Source: Carposina sasakii
Lineage: Eukaryota; Arthropoda; Insecta; Lepidoptera; Carposinidae
Reading direction: 5' to 3'
Assembly (NCBI GenBank): GCA_014607495.2
Contig: CP053161.1
Location: forward strand, 2,170,001 to 2,234,000
Length of the DNA stretch: 64,000 nucleotides
Shown here one piece after another: positions 1 through 13,800 of this stretch. Both the position numbers and the translations under genes were made by a program. Position 1 is the first letter of the stretch, and every line of letters begins with the position of its first letter. The notes below the pieces were generated by a model, which was not told the DNA's origin, searched no databases, and saw nothing but the letters and a program-made list of their open reading frames with translations.

Positions 1-479
1 GTAGATACCTAGTAGTCTCCTTTTTGAAATATTGTGGATTAGATGGTTATAAACAACCATACATAGAATATATTGTGGTAGCCAGTAATTAGAATGTGAA
101 TGATTAGAGTAAACTACTTCAAGAGACAATTATTGTTTTTACTAAAGATTTGTCTCCATTTAAGATCACATTGTCAGATTTTCTCTGAATATTTTCTTTG
201 ATACCTATCTACCTTAGCTAGGTTTGTAGTTCAACCTCATTATGAAAATTGGAGAAAATTGTCTACGAGAATAGTTACAAGGTAGCTAAATGCTGTAGAG
301 TAGGAGCCTGGTAGCCCTATTAGTAGGATGAGTCAAGTGCGGGAGCATTCGCCTGGAACGACAGAGGCTCACAGTGGAATCCACACGTGTTGCCAGCACA
401 CGTGCGGGACGTTCAAACTGCAATAAACAGGCAACTTGCGCTTGCGCATCCAGTGTATATGGACCTTTACTGGAGTGAA

Positions 480-569
480 CAAAGCGGTGCAATTTTTTTG
501 TGCTCTGTGAAGTGAATTAGCCATTGGATTTGCATGGTGTTTGACTGAATATTTTGGCTATAATGATTG
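480..569 (+). other. candidate non-coding leader exon for the 3975 isoform
   Basis: A strong donor (ATTG|GTAAGT, GT at 570) pairs with a good acceptor at 3839-3840 (tttttacag), giving a leader intron 570-3840 and placing a second exon at 3841 that runs into the start codon at 3975. The exon's 5' limit is a guess; the sequence just upstream (290-480) is more GC-rich than its surroundings, as a promoter might be. If this splice is used, the ATG at 563 opens an upstream reading frame of about 27 codons that stops at 3915-3917. Confidence 0.4.
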
Positions 570-1587
570 GTAAGTACGAGTAGTATCATGTATGCATATC
601 TGAGGTTTAGTTTTGACTTTTGAAGTAGCTAGGTGCTAATACCAAAAACAAATTATCCACGAAAAAGGAGGTGTATTATTTTACTATATTTAAAAACTCA
701 CAGTGAGAGGTTTCTGCTATATTTTCTCTATATTTCACAATCTTACGAGTAGGTAGTTGATAGATAGGTATTTAAATATAGCTCATATTCTTCATCAAGA
801 TATTTTTTGATACATCTACGTAAAATGGAAATGACCACAGCGCTACCTTAATCAATCCATCCATCTTAATATCCATCACAGGAAGCATGGGTTAATAATA
901 AACTTTAGTCTATCATCATAATATTATAGAACTAAAAAAAATAACGTAGGTAAATTGAAAACACCGTAAAGTCCTACATAGGCAGCGAACCGCAAAGAAA
1001 ATTATGTAATTCGGAACATATTTTAACAATAGCTGTGGAACGTGCAGACAAAAGCAAGTCAGATGATCTTGTTTCCTTTTCTCAATTTTTCGACGATGAG
1101 TAATACCGCTACCTACCGATAACTGAAGTGATAACGTTCATCGGTATCAAATTTTATCTCGCGTATTGTCTTATCATCATCATCATCATAGTACCATAGA
1201 GTTTGTTTAGACATGCATTTACTAGTGTAAACAAGTGAAGTACACATAATTATGTGGTTTATAACTTTATATTAGCTAGTTCTGTTTGTAAGAGTTCTGT
1301 TTCTGTCTTCATTAGAGTTCTTAAGTGAGTTAAGTGGTCCTTAAACAAAGGAAGAGGGTTGTCTTTCATCATCGCAAGTAAGATATCTGTTTATAGCACT
1401 TATCAACCTCGTTAGTTAGAAGTAGCTACTTATGTTTTAAGGTTATGTAGGTAAGGTAGTATAGGAAAAAGAGATTCATATAGGCAAAGAAGCAAATTAA
1501 TTTTATTGTAAGTAGGTAACAATTTTCTAAAGTTTGTCAACTCTACATTACCATATCGTGTGTCGCGCTAAGTAATGCTAGGCGGTA

Positions 1588-2024
1588 AAAAAAACCGGCC
1601 AAGTGCGAGTCGGACTCGCGCACCGTTGGTTCCGTACAAACCTGTTTTATTATGTGATGTAACTAAAAATTTTCGGATTTCGCAATTTTTCATTTATCTC
1701 TGCTATATGACGTTGCTTTCTTCTGAGTTTCTGAGTCCACGGGAAGTAGGTTGGTTAGGTGTAGGTTTTGATTTCTTTGCGAAAATCGAAAATTTGCGGA
1801 AATTTGCGACATAAACGGCTGTATCTTTTGCTGCGTTGGCTTAGAAGTTTGTTTTTTTCACAACTTCTAGGTATAATAGACCTGCCTATTTGATATAAAT
1901 TTCAGCTACCTCCACGAGTTTCTGAGAAAAAGGGTCTTGACAGACAGACGGACGGACGGACGGACAACAAAGTGTTGTCCTATAAGGGCTGCGTTTTTAT
2001 CTTTCGAAATACGGAAGCCTAAAA
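1588..2024 (+). repeat. lepidopteran dispersed repeat (CCGGCCAAGTGCGAGTCGG family)
   Basis: Begins with a short A run, then the widely seen motif ccggccaagtgcgagtcgg, and ends with a (gacg)n run followed by a tacggaagcctaaaaa-type tail. It lies in the candidate leader intron. The element class is not clear from the sequence; the open frame across its left half (1575-1814) is not a gene. Confidence 0.7.
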
Positions 2025-3840
2025 ATAACATTCGACAATAATAAAATGTACCTACATAATCTCACATCTATGTCCTATAGGGGTAGATAGAGACTACAGA
2101 CTCACCTCGTCAACACTCATTAAATTCCTCGGCAACACATACCCATAGGTCTTAAGTTGTCTGTAGGGATTGATTTCTTTTATGAATATTAACCACCTCT
2201 GCAGCTACAGCCAGCCATAACTTACCAAGAACCAAAGTTTACTTGAAATGAAGCGATATTATGTACTGTACTGGATTTTTACCTAGACCGCTTCTTTCTT
2301 ATCTCGTAAATTCTAACCAAGCGGCACATTCGGACATGGGGAACTTGCCGCTTGCCCAATTCGTAGTGACCAGCATAAAGACTAAAGGACCGTGTACCGC
2401 TTAATCTTCGAGGGTTTGACATAAATTGGTAAACGATCTAATAATGACCCACCCAATCAATCAATTTGTCCATTCTCTACCTCAAAAGACAGAAATAGAG
2501 TAACAGTTAAGCCATTATAGTGCGCTACTGAGTTCACATACAAAAAGTGGAATCCATCTCTAGACGCTCCATGTTATGACGTTGAATAGGTACCAATGCG
2601 ACAAGTTTGGTATGAATGAAAACGTACAATATTTCTAGGAATGACCGAACTACAATTATCTAGTTGTGCATGCAAGGTCGGCTACCACCGAAACTATTAA
2701 TAAAACATAAGTAGACAACATCTAAAACTCATTAAGTTAAAACATATCATTTGCCAATATAAAGAATTGTATTTGCAGTTTCCGTTTATATTTCACAGAG
2801 ACTGTTCATAGAAATATACCTAATTGCAACTATTCCGGTAACCAGGTACGTGGTTACTTAGATAGATACGGTATTACCGACTAACATAATGTGCTTGAAA
2901 GGACACCGGAGTTTTCGATTGAGGCTAGAAATCGAGGTAAAGACTTAGTACCTATACAGTTATAGCCGAGGGCAAGTTATAGCATCCGTCCGAATACTCC
3001 ATCGCCTAGTGAGTGAGCAACCGACGATAGGATATACTCGTACCTACCTAATGGGTTGTCTTGTAAAAAAAATGTTTAAGAGCCTTTCCTTACTTTGAAA
3101 TGATTTAAAAGAACTATGGGTTAAAGTGATACTTATAATAGTGTGATACTATTTGATCACGTAGTCCGTTAGCCAAAGGACTCTTTCTCAGGAACGCCTA
3201 GTAATATCATGTTGAACTTTATAGCAATACTCGGGTGCCTATCTGCTGAGGAAATCATATATTCCTAATCAAGAACTTGCACAAACTGGTACTTATTAAG
3301 TATATATTTATCGATTAATACACCACTTATGTGGGTATAATCTCTGAGTATGTACTTAGCTCTTATCGTAAATACACAGTGAGATAGAGGTCATGATCGG
3401 ACTAATCATCATTATTGAACCACAAACTAAGCAAATTGTAAAGGTATTACCGTATTTTGTCACATCTACATATATATGGATAGAATTGTCATAGATTTGG
3501 TTACAATTTGGTAAATTTGTATGGTCTACCTACCTGAATAATGGTATTCATTATCCCTATTCAAAATTTATTACCTACTTCCTATAGTCCATGTCTGAAG
3601 AATTGATTTGTTCTAGGACAAATCAGATCAGTCCCATGAAGCTGACAAAGCTTACTGCCATTGGGCCCCGACCTTTGGGTACTTTGTATAATTAATACCT
3701 ACATGTCTTAATCAGATCATTGCAGGTCACTGCCCCTTGGGTTTAAGACACAAGTTTCTCCCGGAACATGATAAGTCATGAATTTCCTTTTGACAGGTTA
3801 ATTGGTGGTTATGTTCTAATTTAATCAATTATTTTTACAG

Positions 3841-4840
3841 AAAGCGACGGGAAGACTGCCTGTTCTAAAAAAACAGGAAACAATTTACGGTTCATCCTAA
3901 AGATGAACAATTAACGTAGTCGAATTATTAAATAAATAAATTCGTTATACATTTCGAAACGAAACTAGTCCAAAATGCCAGAACTGGGTCCTATGATGAG
4001 GGCACTGGAGCTCCAGAGGCTGATAGAAGACAAAGTGTCTGAGTGGCGAGAGAGGTCAGCTAGGGTCGCGAGAGCAAACGTCGCTGAGTCTTATCAGCAG
4101 CCACACAACTTCAAACGTCACACAAACAGACGTAAGAATAGCTCTGAAATAAACAGAATTATCGCAAAGTACTCCAAACCTAAGCACCGGACGGTCGAGC
4201 GACGTTTCGAGCCAATACAGTTGCCCGAAAACGCACCGAAGAGGCCAGAGAGACAGAAAAGGATAAATAAGAAACTGTCTGCAAGTGAAGATAATTTAGC
4301 CAACGTTGGAACGATGGATCACCCTGACCCGCCGGCGGAAATCAAACCTCCACCGCGTTTCAAGTACATTACTAAGAGCTGCGAAGATATAACTGCTTTT
4401 GTAGACGTTGACCAATCAGTGAAAAGTAAAAATTTTGACCAACATAGTATCTTAAATTCAAAGGGTATAAGACGGGAGAGACGTCATCTTCACAGCATCA
4501 GTGAGGATTTAACTGTAACACAATTAAGTGATAGTGGTGTTGACTTTCGATGTAAATCTGATTTTGCAACTTCCACACCTTTGTCGAAGAGGAAGACGTG
4601 TCCTGTTAATCAATCAGTGCCAGTGACGGATTTTGACAAGTGCACGAATTATAGTGAAAGTGGCCTTAGAAAGGGTAGTTCTGAACCAGATATTCTGAGC
4701 CAGAACAGTCGTGACTCTATTGACAGTACAAAAACGTTGGACTGGAAAAAGTGGAAATTGTTGAAGCCCGGTTTTCGGAAAGGGACTTTTGATTGCTTAC
4801 TTCTGTGGAAAACTAAGAAAGCACGTAAAGAAGCTACTAG
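3841..4840 (+). CDS. stac: alternative first coding exon 1a of stac (coding from 3975)
   Basis: ATG at 3975 opens 288 codons plus two bases, ending ACT AG|GTAAGT (GT at 4841), phase 2. Joined to the acceptor at 24735 the split codon becomes AGA (Arg) and the frame continues into the shared exon. The encoded ~289-residue N-terminus is unlike the other first exons: strongly basic near residues 40-110, Ser/Thr-rich after that, with no domain I recognise and no signal peptide or membrane segment, so it is probably a disordered regulatory region. The sequence 3841-3974 is leader. A short upstream ORF (ATG AAC AAT TAA) starts at 3903. The length of open frame, its balanced codon use and the consensus donor make it convincing as an exon. 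Its membership of this gene rests on phase and order, not on transcript data. Confidence 0.75.
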
Positions 4841-7800
4841 GTAAGTTGTAAATTTAAAAAAAAACATTCTAATAATCCTAGTTTCTAGTAAGTACTTTTA
4901 GTAGTTAGCGTATGTTGTGTTTATTTTTATTAAAGGTGAGCATGTATTTCGTTCGATCCTGTACATAGATACTGGCCGCACGCATAGTGTACCTACTATA
5001 ATGCTTTATTGTACACAGTAAAGTTTTCACAAATAAAGTTTATGACAAAGAAAATGTACAAAGGCAAAAATGTAAAAATGTATAATGTGTATTATCTCCC
5101 GTATTATTCATTATATTATGTGCCCGTGTATTGACAATCAACCATAAAAACGCAAGCTATCTAAAGGTAAGTAGTTACCTAAATGAAATTGTTTTGTTCA
5201 GGAAGGTGAGATAATTAATGCAACTAAATTGAGTAAGTCCGCCGGTAATTCTAATAAAGTTTAATTATATTTTAATTAAACGAATAATATTTTTATGCAA
5301 TTAATTGCACGTGATGTTTTTGTGACAAATTTTCAGTGCAAAATAATATAAATAGGTAATGCATACATAGCTTGCTTAATTAAAGATCGAGAATGCTTGT
5401 TTTGTTAACTTTTAGATCATTTTGCTTAGTCGATAATGGTTGTGAGTTGCGTTTAATTCATTTTGTATTGTAACCAACTCGCACGTTTCTTGCTCATATT
5501 ATCGTTCTACACCACGTAGATAGATGGCGATACACGTTGCTAGTTTTCTAATACTTTCTAGTTCTCAATCTTATTAAAGTATACTTATCTGCTAATTTAA
5601 TGACTTCTGGGTCACAATCTATTAGGGCGAACAGGGCACTGTGTCCATTTATTATCTATCCAGCTATAGTCAGAGGAGAGAAATCATGAACAAATTTTAG
5701 CAGATCTGCCCCCGTATTGACTATCTTTTTTAACAGTTCATAGTCATGATCACTTATTGAACTGAAAGTGACATGTATGTGTGTGTTGCCAAAATTTTCT
5801 TCAGAAAAGGCATTATGCCACTTCCAGTTGTTGAGTTTCAATTTTTCAATTGAGTTATGAACTGTCAAAAAAGATAGCCAATAGGCCTGCTGAAGTCTGT
5901 ATTTAATTTATATTCGAGCAACAGTTCTTTTTTTTTTCTATCATACATAATCCCTACCTAATCATTCTGTAGACTTAGATTCTATGAGACAAGTAGGGTA
6001 TACCCTATACATACTAAACAACTACAACTTTTGTAACCTTTACCTACTGGGGGCCGCTTTGGGTACATAGATCTCCATGATTGTACTCTCTATGATTCGG
6101 TACCAGAATGCTTGCAAAGGCACAAAATTCTCGATGGAAAAGATATGTCGGAAAGATGCATCAAAAGTGAGTGGCTACAGCTAACAAGTCAGGTTTGACG
6201 ATTGTGTACCCGGCGTACATAGATTATTTTATTAGACTGTCCTCCCGTATTCGTGGCCTTACCAAATAATTTGACCTCACTTCCAAGCGACTAGTGCCCT
6301 TTATATTCAGATTTCAAAGCACGTCTAAGCTATAAAACCCTATGGTTACCTTGAAAGTGGTTTTATTTCCAGATACGAAAAGGGTTAGGGTGATTTTTAG
6401 TTTTTGGCTACCCTCAAACGCCATTAAAGATATGGATTTACTTGCTGATGTCAATGTCCCTTACTGGGGAATATAATGACGCCATCGACCTATTATTTAC
6501 TGAAAGGGAACGGGAAACTACGAAGTTAATATTGTATTTTTAGTATTTTTATAAAAACGTGTGAAATTTTAAAGGAATCCCCGAAGTTCCAGTTCGGTTA
6601 TCACGATGGAATGGATTCGACTTTTCGTCACATGCCTTAGTTTCCAATTCCAAAGCCTTATGCCAATCTCCCAATGGATATTATATACAGGTTTGGATAG
6701 ATCACTATTTTCTAAAAGGTTTTAATCGCTATGTACCCTTATGGCTTTGTAAGTATTAGATGGCCTAATAAAATGTTCCATCAACTATGGTTCCACGGTG
6801 CTGACTGACTAATGAAGCGGCGACCTTGAGTTGGTCATCCATTCTGTTGTCGGTTCTGTGCGTGGCTGCTTCGCCTCGTTGTGTAACGTTTATCATTGAT
6901 ATATAATAGGGCCGCCATAAATTACCGTGACGCCTTGGATTACAGGTTCTTGATAATAAAAGTGGAAAATATCACTTGAGGCCAAAGTTAGTGAATCATC
7001 GACTTAATTCCAGAGTTTTTTTTTGCTAGATGCAACGTTCGTTAGGTGAATCACTGTCATCTATTTAAGTGTTCTATTCCAATTCTTTTTTCATTACGTA
7101 AAATCTTTAACTCTATGTCAATTTGATTGATTTATTTAGTAAATGACAGTGTGTTTATTATTCACAAATCCAACATGGTGCTCCTACACATTAGATTGTG
7201 GACGTGGTCTAAACGACTTGTTTTGCGAGGAAGCGCTCATAAAGACATAAGATCAACCATTGTCTGTCCAATAGTTAATTATTCAGAAATTAATTAATTA
7301 ATTATTCTGTTGATCCTGGCTTACAGGAGTTGCAGAGGCGGGAATGAGTGGTGCGCCAATCCCGGTAATTATTCAGAAAAAAGTTTTTGTATTTGTTAAT
7401 GTAACATCGGGTTGCACTTACTGAACTAAAATAATTTTAGTAAGACGTATATAATCTATCATAAGAAAAAGTAGTAAAATTTTGGACTATTGCATGTAGA
7501 TAGTAACAATGCCTAACCTATGCACTTAAATAATTATTTAATAAATTTAATTATTGCGTTAACTTTGAAATAATTCAATTTTTTCAAGACATAATTCGTT
7601 TACGTAAGATCAAATCATATTATCTTATCGCGATAAGACGACAGACGTAAAGTTCGCGATTACCCATGCCTAACTTTTTTAATTAGTACTCATACTGTGT
7701 AAACTAGGGTTGTGATCTAACTAAACTCATAAACTGATGTTGTTTATTACTTTCACAAATATAGGTAGTGTGAAACTTGCTTTTCGGTGAATCATCTGCA

Positions 7801-10800
7801 CATCTCTGAGCTTATTTAAATGTTTTTATAAGGTGTTTAATGTTTTCCCGAAAATTTTATTATATGCACGAATACTCATATGCCAGAATTTTACTTGCCC
7901 GAATTTCTATACACGGAAGATATATGAGAAAAAATATTATAGGAGACCTTTATCAACGCAATAGAACCCAAAACGATGATTTTTGGAATTTTTGTCTGTT
8001 TGTCTGTGCGTTTGTGCACGCTAATCTCAGAAACGGCTGAACCGATTCCGATGCAGTTTTCAGGAATACATTGTGACAGGTCCCACTTAACATATAGGAT
8101 ACTTTTTATCCCGGGAAAATGTTTTTATCCCGGATAATTTCGACGTTTTGTTTTTTCTGTAGTCCACGCGGACGGAGTCGCGGGCGGCCACTAGTTACAA
8201 ATAAAAACAATGAGATATTATCTAACAAAGGCAATTATACAAAGGAAAAATTTTTGTGTGGTTTAGCATCAAATTTGTATTTGCACTAATAAAAACAAAG
8301 TATTAGAAATAATCATACTGTCATAAATTAACTTTTTATACTTGGGTAGGCATGAGTGGAAGACAAGTATTGCGCCGACCCCAAGTTAATGCCAATACGA
8401 GTAGAGCAAAAGAAAATAAGGAAAGAGAAGCTTTAAGCAATGTCGCTATAGCAGCCCTGCCAATGGTTGACATTGGCAATTTATTGTTCAGGTTTTACAC
8501 GAAGGAAGATGCCAATTAATTGGTCTTGTCGTGTTTAGCGCATAGCTCTGTGAATCTAACCAGAAAATTGCCGACCTAGATCTTTGGTGTATAGGTAGGT
8601 ACCTATAGAATGACTAGTAGCTGGAAATTTGAGACCTGTAAAAAAAACTTTAAACATACCATATATTTAAACTCTATCATATAGCGTCACCATTTTAACA
8701 ACATTACTGAATCTATAATTGAATTACTAGAAAATTTAATATACTAGTAGGTACTAGAATCAGCCAACTGCATAAGTCATTATTCAGTTTTTAAATCTTA
8801 TCAAAAGGCGTACAGCTTGTCAAGTCAATATATTCTAACTGATAAGTACATGAATAATCTTTTGACACCCAAAGCGGTTTGGAAACGCCTACTAAAACCT
8901 GTTTATTTTTTCAGGAAAACCATGCCTATTCAATGGTTTTCCTCAAGTTATTAAATGCTCCTAATTACATTATATTATGTTATTAATATCTAATGCGCAC
9001 TTGTACTAAACTAGTATAAGGTAATATACTTCACTCATTTATTTAGCTACTATCTTGTTAGCACAACTAGCTCCTTGTGCTGTGTACGAGTAACTATTGC
9101 CATGTTACCACCTTATTTCTGTCTAACGAAGAGAATAAAGATTAATAATATAATATCCTTTAGGGACAGATATTTAGCCCAGATAATAATGTTTAGTTTC
9201 TAAATATTATTAAACAATAAACAATGCAGTTTTAATTAGCGAAATTAGTATATATTTTCTTAGACACGTTTACACCATTACAATCAAGGTATTGCCAGAG
9301 AGCACACACAGTGTTGCCAAATGTGATAAACAATAATAAAGGTGAAATTACATTGTATTAGTTTTAACACCCCCACTCAATGTAATTACACCAAAGTAAA
9401 CTAATAATCAACATAAATGTTACATAATACACTTTAATAAAATTTTACATCTTTTCTATATTACCCATACTACATTTTCCTAAGAAACGAGTTATCAATT
9501 CTCTATTTAAAGATTTTGTAAGCATATCTGCAGGTTGATCACTTGTTTTAATATAATTTAAACATATCCTTTTATTTTTAATTAATTCCTTTATAAAGTG
9601 ATAACGGATGTCAACATGTTTTAATCTTTTGACAGTATCAGTGCAGGCAACAGATATAGCTGACTGATTATCACAATAAATATGTACAGGACATACATTA
9701 TTTATCTTAAAATCACTTAACAAATTAATGAGCCAGCAGGCTTCGCTGGCTGCCATACTGATGGCAATATATTCAGATTCTGTAGAGGATAGACTTACAG
9801 ACACTTGTTTCTTGGAACTCCAGGAAATTAGACAATTAGAGAATTTGAACAAGTAGCCTGTAGTTGATCTTCTATCGTTAAGATCACCTCCCCAGTCTGC
9901 ATCACAGTACCCCTCCAAAACATTATCTGTACATTTGTAAATTAACTTATAATCTAGAGTATGTTTGACATAACGTAAGACTCTTTTCAAAGCACTTAAC
10001 AGCACATCATTTGCACATTTTTGATATCTACTTAGTAATGAGACAGTAAAGCATAAGTCAGGCCTAGTGCCAGATACAGCATACATTAAACATCCTATCA
10101 TTTGTCGACATAATTTTTCAATGTTTTTGTCTACTTTATTGTTATTATTTTGAAAAAGTTTTAAATTAATATTTTGATCTATAGGTGTAGACATTGGCTT
10201 ACAATTTTCCATTTTGAATCTTTTAAGAACTTTCTCTAAATACTGTCTTTGGCTCAGTTCAGTGACTCCTATGTCCAAATTTTGTTTTATGGTTATGCCT
10301 AAAAAATCAGTTACAAAACCTAAGTTTTTCATTTTGAATTCTTGATTTAATACAATATTTACTTGTTTTACTACATCATTATTTGTTCCAAAGATCAAGA
10401 CATCATCAACATATAATAACAAATATATTTGATCATTATCTGTGCACTTTGTGTAGAGACAAGAATCACAATTCGACCTCACAAAGCCTTGTTTGAGCAT
10501 AACCGAATTAAATTTATTATTCCAACATTTTGGCGAATTTTTGAGACCATAAAGGGATTTATTCAATTTTACAATGTTTCTATTACCTGAATAAGCTCCC
10601 TCTGGCAAGCTAACATAAACATTTTCATTAATATTTCCGTACAAAAATGCCCCTGTCACATCCATTTGAGTTATAGGTAAGTTAAGTTTAGTAGCAATTA
10701 TTACAAAAAGCCTAACAGTTGATAATTTTGCAACTGGAGCATAACAATCATTTAAGTCTAAAATATCATCCTGTTCAAACCCTCTTGCTACCAATCTAGC

Positions 10801-13800
10801 TTTATATTGAGGAAAGTCTTGATCACCCCTCTTAATTTTAAATACCCACTTACTACTCACAACTTTTACATTTTTAGGTGCATCACATATTTCCCAGGTA
10901 TTATTTTCTTCTAGTGTTAGCATTTCTTTTTCAATTGCCTCCTTCCATTTGCTGCTGTCGCTTCTCTTCATGGCCTCTCCGTAAGTGATTGGTTCACTTT
11001 GTTCAGTGTATGCATATTGGCAATTATAGAAAACAGGTGGTTTCCTTACCCGCTTGCTGGTTTCTCTCTGATATACCTCACTGATAACTGATTCTAATGA
11101 GCTGTCACTTTCTTCACTTGGGTTATATTCAGTTTCTGAATCTTTTGACATACTATCTGTCACCATAGATTCATCGACATCCTCTAATGTAGTTTCTGAT
11201 TCGTTATGCAACTCATTAATACTATCATCACTTTCTTCTGTATTGTTTAATTTTAATTCAAGTTCACTAAGGTTTGGCTCCTTCTCTAAGAAAACTATAT
11301 CTCGTTTTAATTCAACATCATTCCTATGTGAGAAGTATATTCTAAACCCTTTCACAGTTTCTCCATACCCAACCATTATACCTCTTTCTCCTTTGCAGTC
11401 CCACTTCTTCCTCTTCTCTTTAGGAATATGCGCATATACTGGGGTTCCAAAAGGTTTTAATTGATGAATGTCAAAGTCTTTTCCACACCACACCTCATAT
11501 GGCGATTTGTCACCATCTTTACTTTTTCCGGTTCTGTTCAACACAAATACTGCTGTGTTTATGGCCTCGCACCACAATGTTTTTGGCAGATCCTTACATG
11601 CATTCAGCATTGTTCTCGCGGCTTCAACTAACGTTCGATTTTCCCTTTCTGCCTTCCCATTTTGTTCCGGTGTGTAGGGGACACTTGTTTGATGTAGTAT
11701 GCCGCGTTGAGTAAACATTTCTTTGACCTCCTTATTTATAAATTCAAGACCATTATCAGTTCTGAACACTTTTATTTTATTTTGAGTCATATTTTCAGCC
11801 TTGTTAGTGTAGTCTTTAATACAATTCTTTATTTCAAATTTATTTTTGACAAAATAGACAGATCTATAGTTGGAAAAGTCATCTTTCAGTATAACAAAGT
11901 ACTTTGAACCGCCAATTGACGTAACCTCCATCGGGCCGCAGGTATCGGCATGAATTAATTCACATGTTTTCGTTGTAACAGTTTCACTGTTCCCAAAAGG
12001 CAACCGATGTATTTTTCCTTTTAAACAACTCTCGCATTTTGAAACCGGAGTTTGTTTCACTTCGATATTATTTTTCAACAGTACTTTTCTTACATATTCA
12101 AAGTTTTGATGCGCTAATCTTTCATGCCACTCTTGCAATGTATTTTTAACTTTCTTAGCCACATTAGCCACTTTGTTTGTATAGCGTAACTCCAAGTAAT
12201 ATGAGCTTCCAACTCGTTTTGCTACTGCACAAACAATATTGTTTTTATAAAATTTACAAGAGTTGTTATCTGTCAACATGACATAACCTTTGTCTGACGC
12301 ACAGTTTACGGAGAATAGGTTAGTTTTCAATTCCGGAACAAATAGAACTTTATCTATGGTTGTCTGAATCCATTCACTTCCGTCATACACCTCCACCACC
12401 ATCTGTCCATAACCTCGAACACTTATTGCCGCACCATTACCGACAATCACAGAGTCTTGTTCAGCATCGGTAAATGATGTAAACAGAGCACGATCACAGC
12501 ACATATGTTCACTTGCCCCTGTGTCCACTAACCATTGAGATTGACTATATTTTTTTAATGAGTTTGAGACTACAAATGCATTACTTTTCTTATGTTCTTT
12601 GTTCTGTTTAAACCAGCACTGTGACTTGTTATGACCAATCTTGCCGCAATAAAAACACTTGTTTTTCTGTACTTCACTTTTATAGTTATTGTTGCTTTTA
12701 CACTCACTAAGAAAATGTCCCATTTTATTGCATCTGAAACATTTTATCTTACTTTTGTCTTTAACAACAAATGCAGATGAGCCTGAAGGTAAAGATTGAT
12801 CATTTTTTTCTTTCATTCTTTCTTCTTCTACCAGCAATCTTGCAACTAAATTGTCCATTGTTTGTTTATCGTCTGGGGCCGACTCCCAAGCCGAAACAAA
12901 GTGTTTGTACTCATCAGGTAACGACATTAACACTTTAGTTATCACAAACTTGTCCGACACATCTTCTCCCAACTGCTTGAGTTGATTTTGTAATTCCTGG
13001 ATTTTTGACAGAAAGGCAGACATTTCAGTGCCTGATTCAAATTTATACTGAAAAAAGCGCTGTTGAATTATATGGATGTTTGTTTCTGTTTTCTGCTCAT
13101 AAACACTTTGCAACTTTCTCCACATTTCCGCTGAAGTAGAGCACGAGATAATGTGTAGCATTACATTTTCCGTCATTCTCGTGACTATCAGTGTTTGTGC
13201 TTTTGCGTCTTTATTCTCCCACACAGATTGTTTGCTGGGACTGGGATCTTCAGGTTTTAATGTTTTTCCTTCGACAATATCTAACCAGCCTTGACCTCGT
13301 AGCAAAACTGTAGTTTGGAACTTCCAGATGTTCCAGTTGCTAGCTCCTTCCAGCTTCATCAAGCCGTTATTATTATTTGGATTGACTTCCATTTCGCTAT
13401 CCTTCCTTTACTATGCACGTCAAATATATTCTTAATATTCTTTGACTATCTCCACGTTGCCGTGCAAACTTAACCTCACTTTTTGTCAAGCCACAAACGG
13501 AACGCGAATATTGTTCTTTACAACAATAACTTCCTGTATTATTTATTTAATTATTGCGCGGATATGTGCCTGAGCCCATAACCTATTATTAAACAATAAA
13601 CAATGCAGTTTTAATTAGCGAAATTAGTATATATTTTCTTAGACACGTTTACACCATTACAATCAAGGTATTGCCAGAGAGCACACACAGTGTTGCCAAA
13701 TGTGATAAACAATAATAAAGGTGAAATTACATTGTATTAGTTTTAACACTAAAGTTTGTTAATTTTCTGAATACTCCATGATGTCCGTTAATAGAATAAC

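Larger units (their letters stand above)
4841..9199. other. intron sequence, mostly unassigned
   Basis: No coding signal. Holds two recognisable repeats (5734-5898 and 7828-8197, listed separately) and a short fragment near 5018-5060 shared with the 35.7 and 47.7 kb repeats. Otherwise unique AT-rich sequence. Confidence 0.6.
9205..13748 (-). mobile_element. complete Ty1/copia LTR retrotransposon
   Basis: A full-length element read on the minus strand inside an intron of stac, antisense to the host gene. The 165-bp LTRs at 9205-9369 (3' LTR) and 13584-13748 (5' LTR) are identical on reading base by base, and begin TGTTAAAAC in element orientation. Flanks carry a 5-bp duplication CTAAA (9200-9204 and 13749-13753). 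Next to the 5' LTR is a primer site (13566-13583) matching the anticodon region of initiator tRNA-Met, the half-tRNA mode known for copia. Next to the 3' LTR is a purine tract (GAGTGGGGG in element sense, 9370-9378). A single uninterrupted Gag-Pol frame lies between. Identical LTRs plus an open frame point to a very recent insertion that may still be mobile. Confidence 0.95.

Noticed and set aside
1140..1200. (ATC)n run and other short TAGG(TAGG)n runs
   Set aside because: Ordinary microsatellite-like sequence, common in moth genomes.
11243..11907. Four plus-strand open frames of 66-73 codons
   Set aside because: They lie opposite the copia polyprotein and are shadows of it.
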